Shown piece after piece: positions 19,761-32,181 of a stretch of 64,000 nucleotides of DNA (positions are counted from its first letter, which is position 1; each line of letters opens with the position of its first letter). The notes under the pieces were generated by a model. That model saw only the letters and a program-made list of their open reading frames with translations. It made no database searches and had not been told where the DNA came from. The stretch comes from Nymphaea colorata. Lineage: Eukaryota > Streptophyta > Magnoliopsida > Nymphaeales > Nymphaeaceae. The stretch spans positions 21,571,002 to 21,635,001 of the forward strand of contig NC_045148.1 of the NCBI RefSeq assembly GCF_008831285.2. The letters run 5' to 3'. Position numbers and translations under genes: made by a program.

Positions 19761-21931
19761 CTTGGCAACCACAGGTTTGGCTGAACCCCTCACTCGACTG
19801 AAACCCTTGCTCGAGCAGAGATCATTGGGTTTTTGAGACCCTCCCTCATTTTAGGGAGAGAGGGTTTCAGAAACCTTGTTTTCTTGAGGCAAAGGACTCC
19901 ATCATTCAGAGAATGCAGAAAATACTGATGAAAGGAATTTGCTGCAGTAGTGAAGGGCTCGATTTTCCTCCTTTGAAGGCGATGGCATTCGCTACTTTTG
20001 GGGCAGGCACCTCGCCCACCTGCTATTGCAGAGATGATGAGATGAACAGGTCCCTGCTATTCTAGGGAACACGGCGAACGGCAACCAGACAACCTCGATG
20101 GTGACTGGGTACAATGAAGAGCAAGCAGTCCATGGAGATGGCGAGCAGGGGGGGATCGTTGCTAATAAAACACGTCAATGGAAAATGAAGAACGCTTACT
20201 GAGCAGAGGCCTTAGCTGCAGCGAACTGAGCAAATGACGATGGAAATATGGCATCGGAGGATGGAAGAGGAAGATCGTAAAGAGAGAAAAAAAATGAAAA
20301 ATGACAAATCAATGAGGAAATGTAAAACGATAAATATCGGTTTCTCGTGCTAACGAGCCGAGTTGGATAAGCGAGCTTAAACAAACTCGAACTTGGCTCG
20401 ATAACATAAGCTGAATGACCAACTAAAGCCCGGCTCATTGAGTAGAAAAGCTAGCTCGAACACGAGTTTGAGCCGAGCTTTAACAAGCCGAGTTCAAGTT
20501 GCTTGGATTGTTCACCCTTATTTGGAAGGATATAGAACCTTGAATTATTGTTACAAGAATCTGCCTCAATTTTTTGGTAGATTCATGGGATGCTTATAAA
20601 GCGTCCCTACTGCCAAATAACCCCTAAAAGTTCCTTTAATTCATGTATCTCAACTTTTTAACCCAATCATGTAAATGACTAATTTCTCTATGACTTCACA
20701 TTTTCTTGACTTTTTTTTGTAGTTTAGAGGCATAACTTAGTTTGACCAACATATTCATGTTGATACATCCCCATTTCTAGAAGCAACTGATCATGTATCA
20801 AAATCATTCCAAGAAACGTGCTTAAGAAAGAAAACACAACTAGAAAATTCTACCAGGCATAAATCCCAGCTTAATTCCCCATTTAATTATTTTCAAGAAA
20901 TTGTAGCTTCCTTTAGGTCGACAAGATGTATAATCTCGAATTAATACAAAACAAAGTGATGCATAGACTCAAAGAAATTAGATGCACCACAAATGATAAA
21001 TATCAAACATTTGAGCGTGATTAGAAAGTGGAAGTATCAAGATTAATCTTGCTTGCCTTTTGAAATTGTATATAGGCAAGGGTCGAACCAGAGTTGAAAT
21101 ACAATTTTACATATTTTTTTATATTGGTTATTTCAAAAAATTTAAAATTTACATATAAATTTTGGTTTTTTTAGATTTTCTAAACAAGAACACATAATAG
21201 AAAGTATTTTGATCAACACGTCAGATGGGCATTGCAAGCATTATTGTTAGGCATATCGTTCGTATCGAAGTGAAACAGTCCGAGATCCAAGATCCACAAT
21301 AAGCAAAACAAAGGGGACGAAGGGGATTAGTTCGGTGGTGCCTCTGTACCCACTCTTTGCAGAGAGTGTGTTCCAACTCCACATATGGTTCCACGGGCCT
21401 AGAGGTGTCGTGTTTGACTACAATTCCCTTTTTCTTTGTTTGTTCGTACTGACAAAACCATTCACGCAACTCGGAGAGTTGTCCCATGAGCAACAAAAAA
21501 AACAGTGGTGAACCGCCCTTTCCAATTCAAACAACCCTCTTTCGGTATTCAACGTGGATCGGTGTACCGAATCGGTCACAAACAGCATAAAACGGAGTCT
21601 ATCAAGTACAGAACTCCTTAGACGGACGGTACTGATTCCACGTAGCTCAGAACATCCTTTTATTATCAAGATAAGTCCAGGAAACCATCCCCTGCTCTAA
21701 ATTGAACAGACCCATTGAACGAGCTAGATCTCTCTATTGGCCTCTATAATATGCAATCTCTCTCTCTCTCTCTCTCTATCATTCTATATATACATATATC
21801 AAAACATATAATCAAAAGAAGCAAACACAGAATCTCAAATTGTGTCGAATTACTCAACTGAAGATGAAAAGTGAAAACACACTCCTCTTGTTTACTCAAA
21901 ACGCGAAAAATGTACACTTTCTTCATGTTCT
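19761..21931. other. Arm sequence without an identifiable gene
   Basis: Counterpart of 5832-7713: GAGCTCG-type MITE remnant (20340-20500), MITE core (21085-21165), GC-balanced unassigned block (21215-21730) and a short CT repeat at about 21757-21778. No protein family is recognised. Confidence 0.4.
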
Positions 21932-22538
21932 TTACGCAAGACAAAAAGATAATAAGAAAAAACTGTGGAAAAGGACACTAGTGTCATAACGTGAGGAGGT
22001 TAGCAGGCAGCAGGGCCAGAGCCACGCCGTACCAAGACTCGACCCGCTCGAGCTCACCACTGAGCCATCACGGGCCAACGACTGGGCGACGTTGTCAGAG
22101 ATGCAGCCATTGACGTCCAACCTGACCAAGCCGGTGCCGACAATCTCTGAGCCGAGACACAGGCCGTTGTTTCCGGTGAGCTTGAGCTTGGGGCCCAACC
22201 GCTCCACCACCTCCTTCCGGAATGGCACCTGCCCCCTGAGCCGATCGTAGTTGAGGTCGAGGTTGTGAATCAAGGGAAGCCCACCGATTCCAGATGGTAT
22301 GGCCCCGGTGAGCCCGTTGTGGTTTAGGGACAGGTAGGTCAGGTTGCACAGGCGAGCCATGGAAGCTGGGATAGTGCCGATGAGCCAAGTGTAGGCCAAA
22401 TCGAGGCTGACCAACCCCACCATATGGGTCCAAGCCCTTTAGCTCCCGTGGTGATGCTGGAATCTCAATAGATATGTTGTTGAAGCTCAAATCGAGCTTA
22501 GTCGCCTTCGAGAGTTGGCTGAGCTCCGATGGAGTCAA
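21932..22538 (-). pseudogene. LRR receptor-like protein fragment (right arm)
   Basis: Minus-strand counterpart of the left-arm fragment: TKLDLSFNNISIEIPASPRE, frame change near 22420, then GLVSLDLAYTWLIGTIPASM, LNHNGLTGAIPSGIGGLP, LDLNYDRLRGQVPF and LGPKLKLTGNNGLCLGSE. It is closer to consensus than the left copy at several sites (IPASP, NLDLNYD). It shares the same frame change. Confidence 0.65.
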
Positions 22539-22585
22539 AAGAAATTGAATAGAGGGGCACTTGTTTAAACAAACTCAAATCTGAT

Positions 22586-22587
22586 GG

Positions 22588-22619
<32 letters not shown>

Positions 22620-22633
22620 ATATATATATAAAG
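22586..22633. repeat. (AT)n(GT)n microsatellite
   Basis: Alternating AT, then GT, then AT. The left arm at 5070-5083 has only a short AT run. Confidence 0.85.
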
Positions 22634-23322
22634 CAATAAATATTTCAGATTTCACACCAGCCACAATGTGGCTAGGCTACTGGTTCTGGCTGAGGTCAAG
22701 GACGATGAGCTAGGTGTTCTTTTGAAATTTTCAAACTTAAAACCTAAGTCACCCGGACTCTTCTATTTTACTGCTGCACCCGAGTCACATCGTGTCGGGT
22801 GAGCACCGGACATGGGCACGGCTCCAACTCATACCCGAGCCCAATTAGAATGCCATATTACTAAATGACTTATATAATATATGTTGTTGTGATATTTTAC
22901 TACGCAATAAAATTATTCAAGTATGTTATATACATTGATAACTAAATTATAATAATAATATATTCATGCTTATTCTGTTATATGTATAATAAATTAATAA
23001 CAATAATAACAATAAAATACCCATACCGCACCACCGCACTTAAATTTTTTATAATGTGCTGCTCTGTCACTCACACCCGCACCCCACACTCAGGTGATAG
23101 AGCTTAAATCCAAAGAAAGAAATTAGGTCAAATGGGGAGTTGCTAAGCGAACTTAAAAGAGTCATGCTCGAGGTGTGGCTTGGTCTATCGAATTAAGTTC
23201 AAGATGACCTTGTATAGCTAAACACGAGCTCGAGCCAAGCTGAACGAGCTTAATTTTAACTCGCTCCTATATAGCCCTACAAGTGGGTCAAGTGTGTGCT
23301 GAAGTGGTGTGAGGTTCCTGTA

Positions 23323-24500
23323 TAGTGAGAGTTCTCACGGCATGAGCAAGTGTTAATGATTCACTTCTTAGTTTTAATATTGACAGCACTCGTATTGACT
23401 GTTTTGCCCCCATCACTGTATCGTGCTGAATGCTTAAACCCTAGGATGGGTTTTTCTGTCGAAATGAGATCTTTCTCCTAAAAGATGTTCCCTTCATCCA
23501 ACTGACCTCAAAATGCAGACAAATTATCCCTGTGGAACTTGTCTTGCTCAAGTTGTTCTTCCACATGCTAAGGTAATAGATGGTATGCTTAGCCCCCTAA
23601 CACTCAAGTCAATGGTTGGGGTGGGGTGCCAAATGACCCAAGTTAAAAGACAAAAAAAGCCCTTAAGAATTAGAGAAAAAAAAAATGTGGCTCACCTGGT
23701 GATCAAGAGTTCAGTAGTACCGTCCCAGATGTAGAGAAATGTAAACTTAATCGTTGGCAATTTTTTAAAAAAGAAATCACTTTGGCTTCTGTAAACATTT
23801 ATAAAAACATTATGGCCTGTAACAGTCGGTTCTTCGAGTGTTTCTTTACACCGGATGTTTTAAAAACAAAATTTAAACTTGGTCACTTGTTTGTTTGACG
23901 AGATGTAATTATTTTTTCTGAACTTCATCCATTCCATCTATTATTTGTTTGGGTCGGATTGGGTGTCTATAACACCCTATAAAGGACAAGGTATTAGCGT
24001 ACGTAAAAACTTTGGTCCGATCCATATTGGTATGTCAAAAATTGAATAAAACGGAAAAAGATAAGAGAGTTGAGTGTCACAGACGTTCATTTTAGTGTTT
24101 GCTTGGACCCTCATATGCTGGACAAAAGTGTCTCAAAGGTGCATTTTGGGACCATTCATCCACGAAAGCTATAATAGAGTACCAAATTATATATAAGACT
24201 TCTAATTGGGCTCTGATACAGTGGCAATGTTATAGTTGGTGTGGGCACCCCGGCTCATCAAGTTTATCTTATTTGCATATGAGTGCCCCTTAAAGATTGA
24301 AATTTAAATTTAGTGCAAGGTTGTGGTTTTTCAGGCTAATGCTCTGAGCCAGCACCATAGTCTTCATAAAGATGTGATCAAGCTTTGTCGTAAATCGATT
24401 CCCTTTAGTGCTGACTGGGAATGCGATCAAATCTCAGGGTTGGCTTGGATTAGGATTTCATTCCTCATTCTTTCCTACATCATACCTATTGTTTCCATCG
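23323..24500. other. No recognisable gene
   Basis: AT-rich, single-copy-looking DNA. A short stretch at 23512-23575 (MQTNYPCGTCLAQVVLPHAK followed by GTAATAG) has an exon-like end, but I cannot support a gene. Confidence 0.3.
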
Positions 24501-24659
24501 TCAAAATCGAAAGACTTAACTTGTACCAGGGCTTCCTGTGTTGTGGGGGTCTCTCTTGCAGAATATGTTTGGATTATCCTTTTTATCCTCTCATGAACTT
24601 CTGTTCTTGATTGTTCCCCTTATCGTCTCAAACTTGGAAACAACTAGGCCCATATATAG

Positions 24660-24995
24660 GAGACAAAAATCCAAAATACAAACAATGGATCTAAAATCCA
24701 ATATCACAATCTGAATTCGAATTTTGAATCAATTCTGGCTTATTTTGAAAATGTAAGAGCATTTGAATATAAGATTTTTATTTAAAATTCAATCCAATCT
24801 GTGTCTGAATCTAAATCCAAATCCAGTTGGATATATATGTACATCCAATTCTGAATCAGGATCCAGTCAGATGTCGTTTATTAAACCTGAATCCAATCCA
24901 ATTTCTTAATTGGATGTTGAATTTCTTTCCATATCCGATATTTTTGAACTGGTTTGGTTGGATATCCAATTAAAATCAAATATATTGACAACCCT
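24660..24995. repeat. ATCCRAATC-type dispersed repeat copy
   Basis: Rich in GAATCTAAATCCAAATCC words. Ends TATATTGACAACCCTAA, which resembles the complement of the TAGGGATGTTATT start of the copy at 40365 and suggests terminal inverted repeats of a hAT-like MITE. Confidence 0.5.
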
Positions 24996-25246
24996 AATTT
25001 GGAAGGAATTGGCTCTATATGACCTTTCAGCTATGATTGGCCACCTCCACTCAATGACAAATTCTAAAGTTCCCTTTGTTGGACATTCACAGGTTAATTT
25101 TTCATTTTAATTCTCCATTTTTTCTAACTTGAGTTTATTTAGCACACAGAATAATCTTATTTGATCATTTTCTTGGAACTATCATGGCTTGATCAGCCTT
25201 TACTCTGCCAAAGATATCAGAGATGGTGATAGCGGCCACTACAAGA

Positions 25247-25312
25247 AAACCCCTTACCTCTGATGGGGCCTTTTTTCACCACCAACAGAGCTGGGTGAAG
25301 CTACGTTCATCG
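25247..25312 (+). mobile_element. CACTA-like terminal sequence
   Basis: CACTACAAGAAAACCCC is the canonical start of CACTA (En/Spm) elements. The same terminus appears at 40987 as CACTACAAGAAGACTCC within the second copy of the duplicated block. No opposite terminus or transposase is found, so this is a remnant at best. Confidence 0.35.
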
Positions 25313-25460
25313 TAACTTGCCTCTGCATATTGGTTCCATTTGGCAACAATAACAGTATGTAACTGTTTCACAAATCTGTCCCAAATATTAAGCAAATTTA
25401 TGTAATATTATGTTACAACATTCCATGCATAACAATAATGTCCTGTTGTGATTATCTTTG

Positions 25461-26045
25461 ATGATATTTTGTTTTTTTTTTTTGAGCTAGATGTTGGTCG
25501 TTGTTGGCTTATTTGTGTGCTTTAACTTATGGATGCTGGATTTTTGTCATTCCAGTAACATAGGGATCCAAATACTAGAATCTGTATGTGATGGTCAGAT
25601 CAACTCAGTGATTAATTATCGTCTATAATCTGTATGACCAATCACCAGGTTTGGTTACTCGCTTGAAGCAAGTTATGAGCATCAGAACTATATGTGGAGC
25701 ATACTAATTGCGAGATTGAATTTTTATACTCATGTAGAGACCTGAATGTGACAAACAACATTTAGGAAGCACTTTGATAAAATTGAAATCCATTTAATTG
25801 ATTAAAACATCAATAAAATATGTTACGAAACATTGCCAAAAGAAAGCTCATTAAGTTCATGCTCTTTTGTTGCTATGATTTTCGATTGTTGGTTTTTTGG
25901 ATTTTGCCTAAATCAAAAAACTATGTTAATGCTTTGAGATATGACACCAGTGACTATTAAAATTCCACAATATCTAACAAGATATTATATATCAATCCAA
26001 AATTGTTAGTAGTAAGTTAGACAGACCCACAGTTACTACACACAC
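25461..26045. other. No recognisable gene
   Basis: AT-rich intergenic DNA. Nothing seen. Confidence 0.3.
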
Positions 26046-26206
26046 CAGGGACCGAGGCAGGGGCCTTGGCCCCCCACCATGAAATTTAAAAAAATTCAAA
26101 CATTGATATGTAAATTTCTTAAACTTTAGTTTAACTTATATAAAAAAATTGAAAAATTGTATTTTGGCCTCCGTTAAAATTTTGAAACTAGAGTTGGGTT
26201 CTGACA
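26046..26206. mobile_element. hAT-like MITE remnant
   Basis: Begins CAGGGACCGAGGCAGGGGCC, has an AT-rich core, and ends in GTTGGGTTCTGAC. Same family as 59050-59206. The right terminal repeat is eroded. Confidence 0.5.
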
Positions 26207-26639
26207 CACATTCTAACATATACAGCACTGATATGCTTGTGCAAGTAATGTTGATCTTATTTTTCTTGTGAATTAAATATTTGAGTACTGGTTATGCTAT
26301 GCTATAAGTCGCCTAAGAAATGATTGTCAAATAATATGCTTTTTGGCTCCTTCAGTCTTACGTAGAAATTAATCTCTCTTTTTGTGGAGTTTAACTGCTA
26401 ATGTGTATCTGTGTGTTTTGGGTTGTTTGCTTTTGTGCGCTTTTGAAGGGTTGAGTCAATTCTTGGCAAACATCACCGTGTATATCAGCATTAATTGCAG
26501 TTCTTCTGATCTTTCTCCATTGCACCGCAAGCTGTTCATGCAACATAAATTCTGCTTTTGACTAACAAGATAACACAATCAAATGACAGAGAGCAATTCT
26601 TTCACTTCTGTTTTCAGAAATTTGGTGGTCATTCTGCCA

Positions 26640-27340
26640 TCGACTGTTGAATGCTTGTTTCTTGGTTGTCATCTATCACAAACTATATGTAAGGGGTGGT
26701 TCTTGTCATTCATGAAAATGTTGCATGATTAGTTTCAATATGGGGAGCCACCAACCGATTCAGGCTGATTCTGGTAACAATACATCGATCCTCTGATTTG
26801 TGGCAATAAAACTATTGTAAATGTTCAACAGGTAGGGCTGTACAATGAGCGAGTCAACTCGGGTTCGACTTGAACTTGCTTGAAAAAACTCGGCTTGTGC
26901 TTGATTCATTTATAAACGAGCTGAGTTTGAGCTTACAAATATACTTGAAAAATAAACAAGTCGAGTTCAAGTTTCAGGAACTCAACTCGTATGGCAAAAG
27001 CCATGATAGCATGAATAGCATAGTTGAATAGTTGAGCAAGGACTGGATCAGATTAGCTAGAAATATTATTGGCTTGAATCGGCCGGTTCCTTCAAGTCTT
27101 CACTAAGTCAGATTGATCCAGTCTACCTGCTCTTTTTAAAAAAAAAATTGTTTTAATTAGCTTTTTATACGGTTTATTTATTTCTCAAAAGGAATATAAT
27201 TTTTCATATTTTATGCTGATTCACAAAGAAGTCTTTTAAATCACCGGATCGGCCAACAACATGGAAGTTGCTAGGCAACTTCATCCACTCGTTTCAAAAG
27301 CTGATTTTCACAACGTCGCAATCTGACCATGATGGCTAGC
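26640..27340 (+). repeat. Receptor-kinase upstream block, first tandem copy
   Basis: Shares GGGGAGCCACC-type text, AGCTAGAAATATTATTGGC and GTTGCTAGGCAACTTCATCC with 28790-29190. Related text also lies at 46910-46990, 57745-57860 and 58670-58750, that is, in or beside the receptor-kinase units. A GAGCTCG-type MITE fragment (26833-26990, starting TAGGGCTGTACAATGAGCGA) interrupts this copy only. Confidence 0.6.
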
Positions 27341-28789
27341 TGTGTTGAGTGTCCATTGATTCAATAATTGGACATGAAATTAATGGCTGATGAATGAGAT
27401 CGAAGGTGGTCAACTCGACCGGTTGTTTCGTTATGCATTTATTACTATTTATAAAAAACTTTCTTTTCTTTCTTCTTAATCAATTTTTATGTTCTTCAGT
27501 TCTTTTTCTGAAAGAAAATTTGAATTTTTAAATTTTGAATTTTTGCTGAATTTAAACTAATCCTCCTTAGGAATAATTTAAATTTTGAATGTCTCACTAA
27601 TCTACCCCAACAATTGGAGCAGGTTTGTAAAACAGTAGTTATAGTGTTCAATGAATCTCTCTTGATCTTTAGGGCAAATTTGTGGGATACTTAGAAAGTG
27701 TCTCTACCATCAAATGATCCCTTAAGTCATAGCACACACAAAAAAAAATGTTACTAAGCACAATCAAAACCATGGCCGATACACCAAAAACCGTGGTTAA
27801 AGATGTTTTCAGCCATGGTCTTGCTCATGGCTGTTATTTAAAGTAGTTGTGGTAATAACCCTTGTGGCAACTAACCTTTTGCCATGGTTTTGACTGTGGC
27901 TGTTGCATCTTTCAGCCACAGTTTACTTAGACCACTTACTATGGTTTTGACAATTTAAGTAAATAGGATATTAAATGCCTGTCGAGTATCATGGCTATGC
28001 GCTGCACAACGCATTTAAGTAAATGATCCAAATATGACTGTGGCTGTTGCATCTTTCAGCCACAGTTTACTTAAACCTTTGGCATTCGAGACGCTGCCGG
28101 TAAATGCAGCTGACTCAATCAATATGAGTTGATTCTTTGGAGGTCTTTGGTAGGAAATTCTACTTAATCCTCATCATATTTGGATCCAAGATAAGCCTTA
28201 GGTCTGAACCTGACTTTCCAATATGATTGCATCTTTGGATAAAGAAAAAAAAAATAAAAATCCAAATTCCCTTTCACAAAAAATGAATTGAAGAATATAA
28301 AATTTAATTAACAATAAAAAGGTTTGTAACTAGTAAGAAATATCTGATAAGAAAAGAATTACGTCGAGTTTGACCACTGAACATAGGCATTTAATATGCT
28401 GGAAATGCATATCTCGTCTCCTTCTAGCCGACTTGACTTTTAAATACCCAGCTAAATCTGAATCTAACTTTTAAACACACAACCGAATCCAAATCACATT
28501 ATGATAAGTTGAAGACTGACTTTTGTATTATGTGAATATTGGATATAAGACATTTATTTTAAACTGTATTTGAATAAAAAAATGCAAAAAAAAGTATGGT
28601 ATTTTTTTAAAAAGATTGAAAGAATATGAAAAGGAAGGAAAACCACGTTTTTGTTTATGGCATTCTTTTCAAAAAACATTATCTGTTTGCCATTTTATTC
28701 AGCGGACTTATTTTTCATGTTTTATCACTGTTTTTTTTTTTTTAAAAAAAACAAGGTGACTTTTTTTATGATTATATTTACTACCTAAT
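27341..28789. other. Gene-empty stretch with repeated hairpin
   Basis: No gene. AT-rich, with a 39-base exact direct repeat at 27891 and 28034 (separate entry) and several CCATGG-centred words (27770-27930). Confidence 0.4.
27891..28072. repeat. 39 bp exact direct repeat containing a hairpin
   Basis: The same 39 bases occur at 27891-27929 and 28034-28072. Each contains CTGTGGCTG, a 10-base loop, then CAGCCACAG, a perfect 9-bp stem. Related AGCCATGGTC / CATGGCTG words precede the first copy. Confidence 0.8.
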
Positions 28790-29190
28790 TTTGGTTGTCA
28801 TCTCTTACAACGTATATGTAAGTGGTGGTTCTCATCATTCATGAAAATGTTGCTTGATTAGTTTCAATATGGGGAGCCACGATAGCACGAATGGCATAGT
28901 TGCTTCAACTTTTTGCTAGCACGACTGAATCGGATTAGCTAGAAATATTATTGGCTTGAATCAGCCGGTTGCTTCGAGTCTTGGCTAAGTCAATTTGATC
29001 CAGTCCACCTGTTTAAAAAAAAGGTTTTTAATTAGTTTTTTATGCTGTTTATTTATTTTTCAAAAAGAATATAATTTTTCATATTTTATGCATATAGACA
29101 AAGAAGTCATTTAAATCACCAGATCGGCCGACAACATGGAAGTTGCTAGGCAACTTCATCCACTCGTTTTAAAAGATGATTTTCACAAAT
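28790..29190 (+). repeat. Receptor-kinase upstream block, second tandem copy
   Basis: Second copy of 26640-27340 without the MITE insertion. It lies about 750 bases upstream of the plus-strand receptor-kinase pseudogene and continues into the T-rich flank at 29340-29700, which has counterparts at 57230-57710. Confidence 0.6.
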
Positions 29191-31369
29191 TAAAAACCTT
29201 TGATGAAAATTATGTTATTTTGAAAAAGGAATAAACAACTTGTAAAAGATAATAGAAAACAATAAGTTTTTTAAAGACAAAGGACTAGATCAAATTGATT
29301 TAGCATAAATTTGAACAAACCAGCCGACTCAAGTAACTTTTGGAAAAAAAAATGCCACAAGTATACACTTTTTTACAGTTTTTTTTGTTTTTTCCCGCTT
29401 TTTTTATTTTATACATTTTTACATACTTTTTTAGTGCTAAACTGCTCGTTTCCAACTTCTAATTTTTATTTGTTTCTCATCTATTTATGTTTTTAAATTG
29501 CCTACCATTCAACTTATTTTTCCTTAACTTTTAAGTTTTACTTAATTTTTTTAAAAATTTACCACACTTTTCCTGTTTTCTCCATGTTACCATATTATAT
29601 GATAGAAAAACCTCACCATTTAAAAGGTGGACAGTATATCTGTGACTATGGTAGAAACCAGTTTGGGATATCTTGGGAAAAAATAAGCTCAATTGAGAAC
29701 TTTGATTTGGGATTGAATAGAATTGAAAGTGGTAAAGGGAAACAAGAAAGAGTCTCATTGATGTAATTATGAGCCATGCCCCTCAATTTGGAAATATGAA
29801 ACAATGTGTTCCAAAGCAGTAAGACCCGAGCCTTCTACCACTTGAAAAAAGAAAAAGAGAAATTTTCTGGAAGAGAATCTATACATAAATTGAAGACATT
29901 GAATTCCTGCTCATGCATGTTCTGCATAACAAATTGGACAGGCATGGCAACCACCGGTTGGTCACCTCAGGCGCTTGTCTTTCTTTTATGTTTTTCTTCC
30001 TTCACCTTGATTGTGGCTCTCGGCCAAGGGGAGGTGCCCTGAGCCCTTCTTTCTCTGAGCAACGTGACTGATCAATTCGGATTGCTGTCTTTCAAATCTC
30101 TTGTCACTAAAGACCCTTATAATGTGTTATGAAACTGGAATTCCAATATCTCCTTCTGTGTGTGGAATGGAGCTTCATGCAGTCCTGGTTCACAAAGGGT
30201 CGATGGTCTGAACCTTAGCAACACAGTACTTGAAGGTACTCTCTATTCATACATTAGCAATCTCTCCCTCTTACAGGTTCTTGATCTTACAAATGACAGT
30301 TTCCATGGTCATCTTCCCATTAATTTTAGTTGCCACCCTCAAATAGAAAATCTTTCTCTAAGAAAAAACAATTTTGAGGGGTTGATCCCACAAACACTGA
30401 GCCATTGTCAAGGTCTCCAAATAATGTCATGTTTGCATCCCAAAATTTTTTGTTGGTTTTGGAGTACTCCAGAAAAATGACGTTTTGTTTTGAAATAAGA
30501 ACGGAAGGGACTCACCCGTCGGTATGATGATCGACCATTCCTGGTGCCTTTACATAGGGTAATCAATCCAAGGGCTATGTTCATCATTGATGAATTCCTT
30601 TTAACTTAAACATCCATTTGATTCTATATGTGGTGTAGAAAAATGTTGAAAGTTTGATGTTTCAAACTTTTGAAAATATTCTTGAATAGTTGCTTGAAAA
30701 TGTGAAATGTTTTGGAAAAAAAGTGGAATTAGTAAATACTATTTGAAAAGCTTGAGAAATCATTTTGAAATCATTTTAGTGTTCTCTTAAGACTTTAAGT
30801 AGGTTTGAGATTTGCTATAATTTGGTTACCACCAACTTAGAGCTCGATCTCATCTTGCTTAAGTTCCTTTGGGGAGGTGCTTGTGATCATAAGTGAAATT
30901 AAGTGGGTGAGAATGCATGAATGCATTGATCCTACATGATTGGAAAGAAAAATCATTCATTCCTACCATAACATTCATCTAAGAGCATTCCTACCATAAC
31001 ATTCATTTAAGATTTTTGCTTTGGATTGGGGTTGTAGACCATAACATTCATATATAAGAAGGAAAAGTTTTTGAAAATGGATTGGGGTTGTAGACCATCA
31101 AACATGAATCTAATATTGGATCATTACTTGTTTTTTGGTCTTAGTGAAGTAAGTAAATAAAAGATCATGAGAAAATGTTTAAAGGAATGGAGGATATGCA
31201 ATATTCTTATAAAAAGAAAGAGAGAGAGAGAAAAAAAGACTTCAAAGATCATTAGATGAAAGATTTTGAAATAAAAGGAGATATATATTCTCCATATGTT
31301 TGTATAAGTATTTGTATGAGCTTTTAAAAATGAATCTTAACTTAAATAGAGAGGGAAAGAAAAAGATAT

Positions 31370-31380
31370 ATATATATATA

Positions 31381-31417
<37 letters not shown>
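31370..31417. repeat. (AT)n microsatellite
   Basis: Alternating TA with one AATA break, inside the large LTR-like insertion. Confidence 0.85.
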
Positions 31418-32181
31418 AGAAATTTGTAGGATAAGACATTCATCTTGAAAAGATGAACAAAAAGTTATAGAGAGAGAAAATATAACACATGTATATTTGC
31501 ATTCATATGTATATGAAAATTTAAAAAATAAAGTGTAGAAACATAAAAAGAAAAAAGAAAATCCTCATGTACACATATATGTATATAACATGTATATACA
31601 TACATTTCTTCATGAGATTTAAAATCAAGAAATGGAAAACAACCGACTTCATGTTTTGATGTGGGCCAGAGGGGAGCTTGGACTCATGCAAGAGCCTAAG
31701 ATAAATCTCCAAAGCCACAATAGAGATGGTATTTGCTTTTAAAAATATTTTGTAAAATATGATTTATATACAAGCATAAAATGTTATTATATGGTTTGTT
31801 ACAAGGAAAAATCTTCCACCGTTAGGTATGGTAGAAAATCAAGCAACATAACGAGGCACTCGTTAGGGTTTTTAATTGGATGATTAAGAAGGAAACTATA
31901 CGCAATGACATGAGAATGCATTTTTAACATATACATATTCGTGAAGGTTTCCCCAGGTTGGACAAGTCCCAACCTTGAAAATTAATATGAATATAAAAAT
32001 AAAGAACCCCAAACCACACTCTCATTCCCATCATACATTCACATATAAATGGAAAACCACGCAACTATGCATGAATAATATATATACAAATTTCAATGAA
32101 GGAAAGAGAGAGAGAGGGGGAGGATGTTGGAAAGAGAGAAGTCCAACTAGGAGGGAGGGCATGATCTAACTATGAAATGAT

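Larger units (their letters stand above)
17655..23322 (-). repeat. Right arm of large inverted repeat
   Basis: Reverse-complement counterpart of 4360-9967 with the same order of parts: gene leader, PIF element with P450 exon, unidentified gene 5' part, gene-empty stretch, LRR fragment, AT-rich end. Length is about 5.67 kb against 5.61 kb on the left. Outside the arms, flanking sequence differs on all four sides, and I see no target-site duplications. Confidence 0.85.
24510..25460 (+). repeat. Duplicated non-coding block, copy 1
   Basis: Shares long stretches with 38810-38965 and 40440-41205 in the same orientation, for example GGGCTTCCTGTGTTGTGG, CCAAAGATATCAGAGATGG and ATTATGTTACAACATTCCAT. 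This copy lacks about 1.5 kb that separates the two parts of copy 2. It includes an ATCCRAATC-type repeat (24660-24995) and a CACTA-like terminus. Confidence 0.7.

Noticed and set aside
4360-23322. Helitron origin of the inverted-repeat arms
   Set aside because: No TC start or CTRR end with a terminal hairpin at the arm boundaries.
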